From Plasmodium relictum (taxonomy: Eukaryota; Apicomplexa; Aconoidasida; Haemosporida; Plasmodiidae), in the NCBI RefSeq assembly GCF_900005765.1, contig NC_041689.1:124001-188000 (forward strand): a stretch of DNA of 64,000 nucleotides, read 5' to 3'. This document shows positions 61,443 to 64,000 of the stretch, piece by piece. The notes below the pieces were generated by a model. The model was given only the letters and a program-made list of their open reading frames with translations, did not search any database and was not told the origin of the DNA. The position numbers and the translations under genes are program-made. Position 1 is the first letter of the stretch, and each line of letters opens with the position of its first letter.

Positions 61443-63878
61443 TTATTCATTATCATCACTTTCATTCTTATCACCATATTCTTCTTCATATTCTTCATCA
61501 TCTTTTTCATCTTCATAGTTCGATGCATTTGACCTTTCAGATAAATCATTTTTTGTGTTAACATATTCATTTCCTTTTTCATCACTTAAAACTTTTTCTC
61601 TATAAATATAAATATTTTAATTTTTATATTTTTCTTTTTAATTTTACATGTCTATTATTTTAATGAAATATATTTTATTAATTTTTTTTTTTTTTTTTAT
61701 AAATAACATAGTTATATTTTAATATTTTTTATAAATATATTATATAATTAAATTTTATTAAAAAACCCAATAAAAATTAATATAGAATTTATAATAACGA
61801 AAAAAAAAATTAAAATTTTATTTTTATTTTATATTTACTTGATATAGCAATAAAGCTCTTCCATTAGATCTTGTTCATTTGCATGAATTGTGTATTTTTC
61901 TAAACTATCCTCTTTTTCTTTTTCGGTTACATTAGAATTTTCTTTTTTTTTCTCATTCAATAAAAAAAATACTTTATTCTTAAATTCTTTTCTTCCTTTT
62001 AAAATTATTTTACTTAGAGAAGAAGCCAATTGGGTACCATATATATCTAATGCTTGTCTTAGCTAATAAAAAAAAAAATTGAACACAAATTATGATATTT
62101 CAATTTTTTATTACAAGTCATTGTATATTATAATGTCTATATATTTGTGTTACTTGATAATCTGATAAACTTTCAAATTCTTGCGGTAGTTTTGTTTTTA
62201 TATTGTTAAATGAATTTAATAAGCACTTTTTAATTATATTAGATAAATATTCTCCCTCCTAAGAAAAAAAAAAAAAAAACATTTTTAAGTTATTAGTAAA
62301 TGTTTGTTAAAAAGGAAAAAAAAAAAAGAAAAAAAAAGATACTTTTATGCAATTTTTTTTTAAATTAGCAAAAGATATATCACTGCCTATGACATCTATT
62401 CCCTGCAAATAAATAAAAATAAATTATCACATTTTTTTTTTTAAAAAAATCTGTTTATATACAAAATATTTTTTTCATGTACTAAAATCATTAAATTCCA
62501 TGTAGACTTTTCTGATTTCTTTAAGTAAAATGTGTCACATATCTACAAAAAAAAAAAAAAGGCAAAAAGGGAAAAAGAAAAAAAAAAGAAAACTTATAAA
62601 ATAAAATTTATATATTATAAAATGAAATAATATATATTAAGGAAATTAATACATGTTTTAGATCCTTAAAATATTCTAAATTAATTAATTCATCTAAATA
62701 AATTTCATTAGAATTTTCCATCTATATCAGTAATAAAACATACATATAAATAAGTTAGGTATATTTTCAAATTTTATATTTATATTAAAAGATAAAATTT
62801 TATAAGCCATAAAAATATAACCACAGAAAAAAGTTCCATTCCAAATTGAGGACCATATAACTTTAGAAAATTTCTAATATTTATTAAAAAAAAATAAAAA
62901 AAAAATAAAAAAAGTTAAAAATTTTTAAATTATTTTAATTATATTTCATTTTACTTTTTTTTTTTTTTTTTTCTACTTGAAATCATTTGTTATAGAACAA
63001 TCGGTATTAGAACCGAAAAGAGGCATAGAATTTACATATCGTATTAAAAATATAATACCTATATTGGTATTTGGTGTATTTGTAAGAATTTTATCTGATT
63101 TTCTTACATCCATACATATATTTAAATTAAAATTATAAGAACTTAAGTGTTTTTTTTGAAATATCATAGATACACCATTATCAATTATTAAATTTAATAA
63201 ATGATCATCCTCAAAATGATCATCGCAAGAATATGTAAACTGTTCAGAATCACAGCAGCACTTAACATTAATATCTCTCTTCCATAAAAGTGCTAATTTT
63301 ATATATAAAAAAATTCTTTTATCATTAATAAATTTGTTATTAATTTTTAAAATAACTGATATTTCTACTGACCAATTCCATTCTCCATCAATATATTCCT
63401 TGAAATTTTGTACAAATGTGTGATTTAAACTTTTATCAATTACTAGCATAAATTCCCAAATTTTATTTTTTTCAACTTTTACTTTAATATGTAAAAATCC
63501 ATATGCTGTTTTAAAAGAATATAATAATATTGTTTTTAAACCTATTCCAAATTTTCCACATGTTTTACGTTTATCTTTTGATGTTAAAAACATTTCAGCA
63601 AAACTTTCCAAATCTTTAATCTGAATGCCTTCCCCATTATCTCTACATATTATTTCATAGAATGATAAATTTTTATTATATTCATTTATCAATATTTCAA
63701 TTTTTTTTTTTTTTTTTTTGTCTTCCTCGTCCTTTATATTAGATAAAGCATCAATAGAATTATCAAATAATTCTTTTACAGTCATAAATAGAGCATTTTC
63801 TTCGTAAAACCCTGTTACTGCTAAATTTTGATAAAAAAAAGAGTAAGTAGAATTATTTTTTTCATTAATACCATCCAT
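61443..63878 (-). CDS. TOP6B: DNA topoisomerase VI subunit B
   Basis: Eight minus-strand exons: 63878-62977, 62873-62822 (donor uncertain by 3 bp), 62721-62653, 62542-62483, 62402-62343, 62258-62154, 62062-61839 and 61599-61443. All are frame-consistent, giving about 542 aa (archaeal Top6B about 530). The GHKL ATPase is intact: N-box VKELFDNSIDAL (E, N and D present, about 34-45), DNGEGI (about 80), TSKDKRK and the GKFGIGLKT lid (about 108). The transducer entry IRYVNSMPLFGSNTDC matches 'RxaNrvPLlYqxGdC'. Later exons include FLKLYGPQFGMELF and LPQEFESLSDYQLRQALDIYG. The end is an acidic Asp/Glu tail. With the Spo11-like A subunit it forms a type IIB topoisomerase. ATG 63878 is used; the frame stays open a little upstream, and an upstream exon past the window edge cannot be excluded. 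Confidence 0.9.
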
Positions 63879-64000
63879 ACGAGAAATATACACGATTAAA
63901 CATTCATCAAAATAAATAAAAAAAATTATTATTAACTTAAAAATTAAAATATATTAATTTATTTTCTTAATAAATTTTAGACACTATTCTTTGCGTTTTT

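Overview
The window is a stretch of internal chromosome from a malaria parasite (Plasmodium). Base composition is extremely AT-rich. Intergenic DNA is almost pure A/T with long poly(dA), poly(dT) and (TA)n tracts. Proteins are rich in Asn, Lys and Ile with low-complexity inserts, and introns are short and AT-rich with GT/AG borders. Every recognisable gene is a eukaryotic housekeeping or conserved apicomplexan gene. No var/pir-type families, subtelomeric repeats, transposons, viral relics, tRNA or rRNA genes were seen. The species cannot be fixed from the sequence alone; one of the very AT-rich lineages (such as the avian parasites) would fit. From memory, the order TOP6B, ubiquitin-L40, NDK, SRP receptor, PS synthase, SKP1, U1-70K resembles a core block of P. 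falciparum chromosome 13.

Layout. 1-13.2 kb: a TFIIIC subunit (GTF3C5-like) and a Nop9-like pumilio protein on the minus strand. Then come a four-exon plus-strand gene that looks like a secreted Canopy/saposin-like protein fused to a degenerate FKBP domain, and a convergent three-exon gene resembling the ciliary protein CFAP119. 14.5-26.6 kb: U1-70K (-) and SKP1 (+) diverge from a shared promoter region. They are followed by an Asn/Met-rich three-exon gene (-), a phosphatidylserine synthase with at least ten exons (+), and an unidentified gene (-). 27.6-35.1 kb: SRP receptor alpha (+), NDP kinase (-), and a large protein carrying a split DUF501 domain (+). 36.7-49.3 kb: one giant four-exon gene (about 3,736 aa) whose N-terminal region resembles Virilizer/VIRMA of the m6A writer complex. 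49.9-64 kb: a small unknown (-), an SSNA1/DIP13 homologue (-), a small Asn-rich ORF (-), the ubiquitin-L40 fusion (+), a BAR-domain protein (-), a doubtful small ORF (+), a VTT/SNARE-associated membrane protein (+), and an eight-exon topoisomerase VI B subunit (-).

There is no operon logic; each gene has its own promoter. Shared themes are RNA metabolism (TFIIIC, Nop9, U1-70K, a Virilizer candidate), the secretory pathway and membrane lipids (SRP receptor, Canopy-FKBP, PS synthase, VTT protein, BAR protein), and microtubule or axoneme parts (SSNA1, CFAP119-like). The least described items are the Canopy-FKBP fusion, the split DUF501 protein and the Virilizer candidate. Exon models were built by hand from GT/AG sites, reading-frame continuity and family alignment from memory; they are not transcript-supported.
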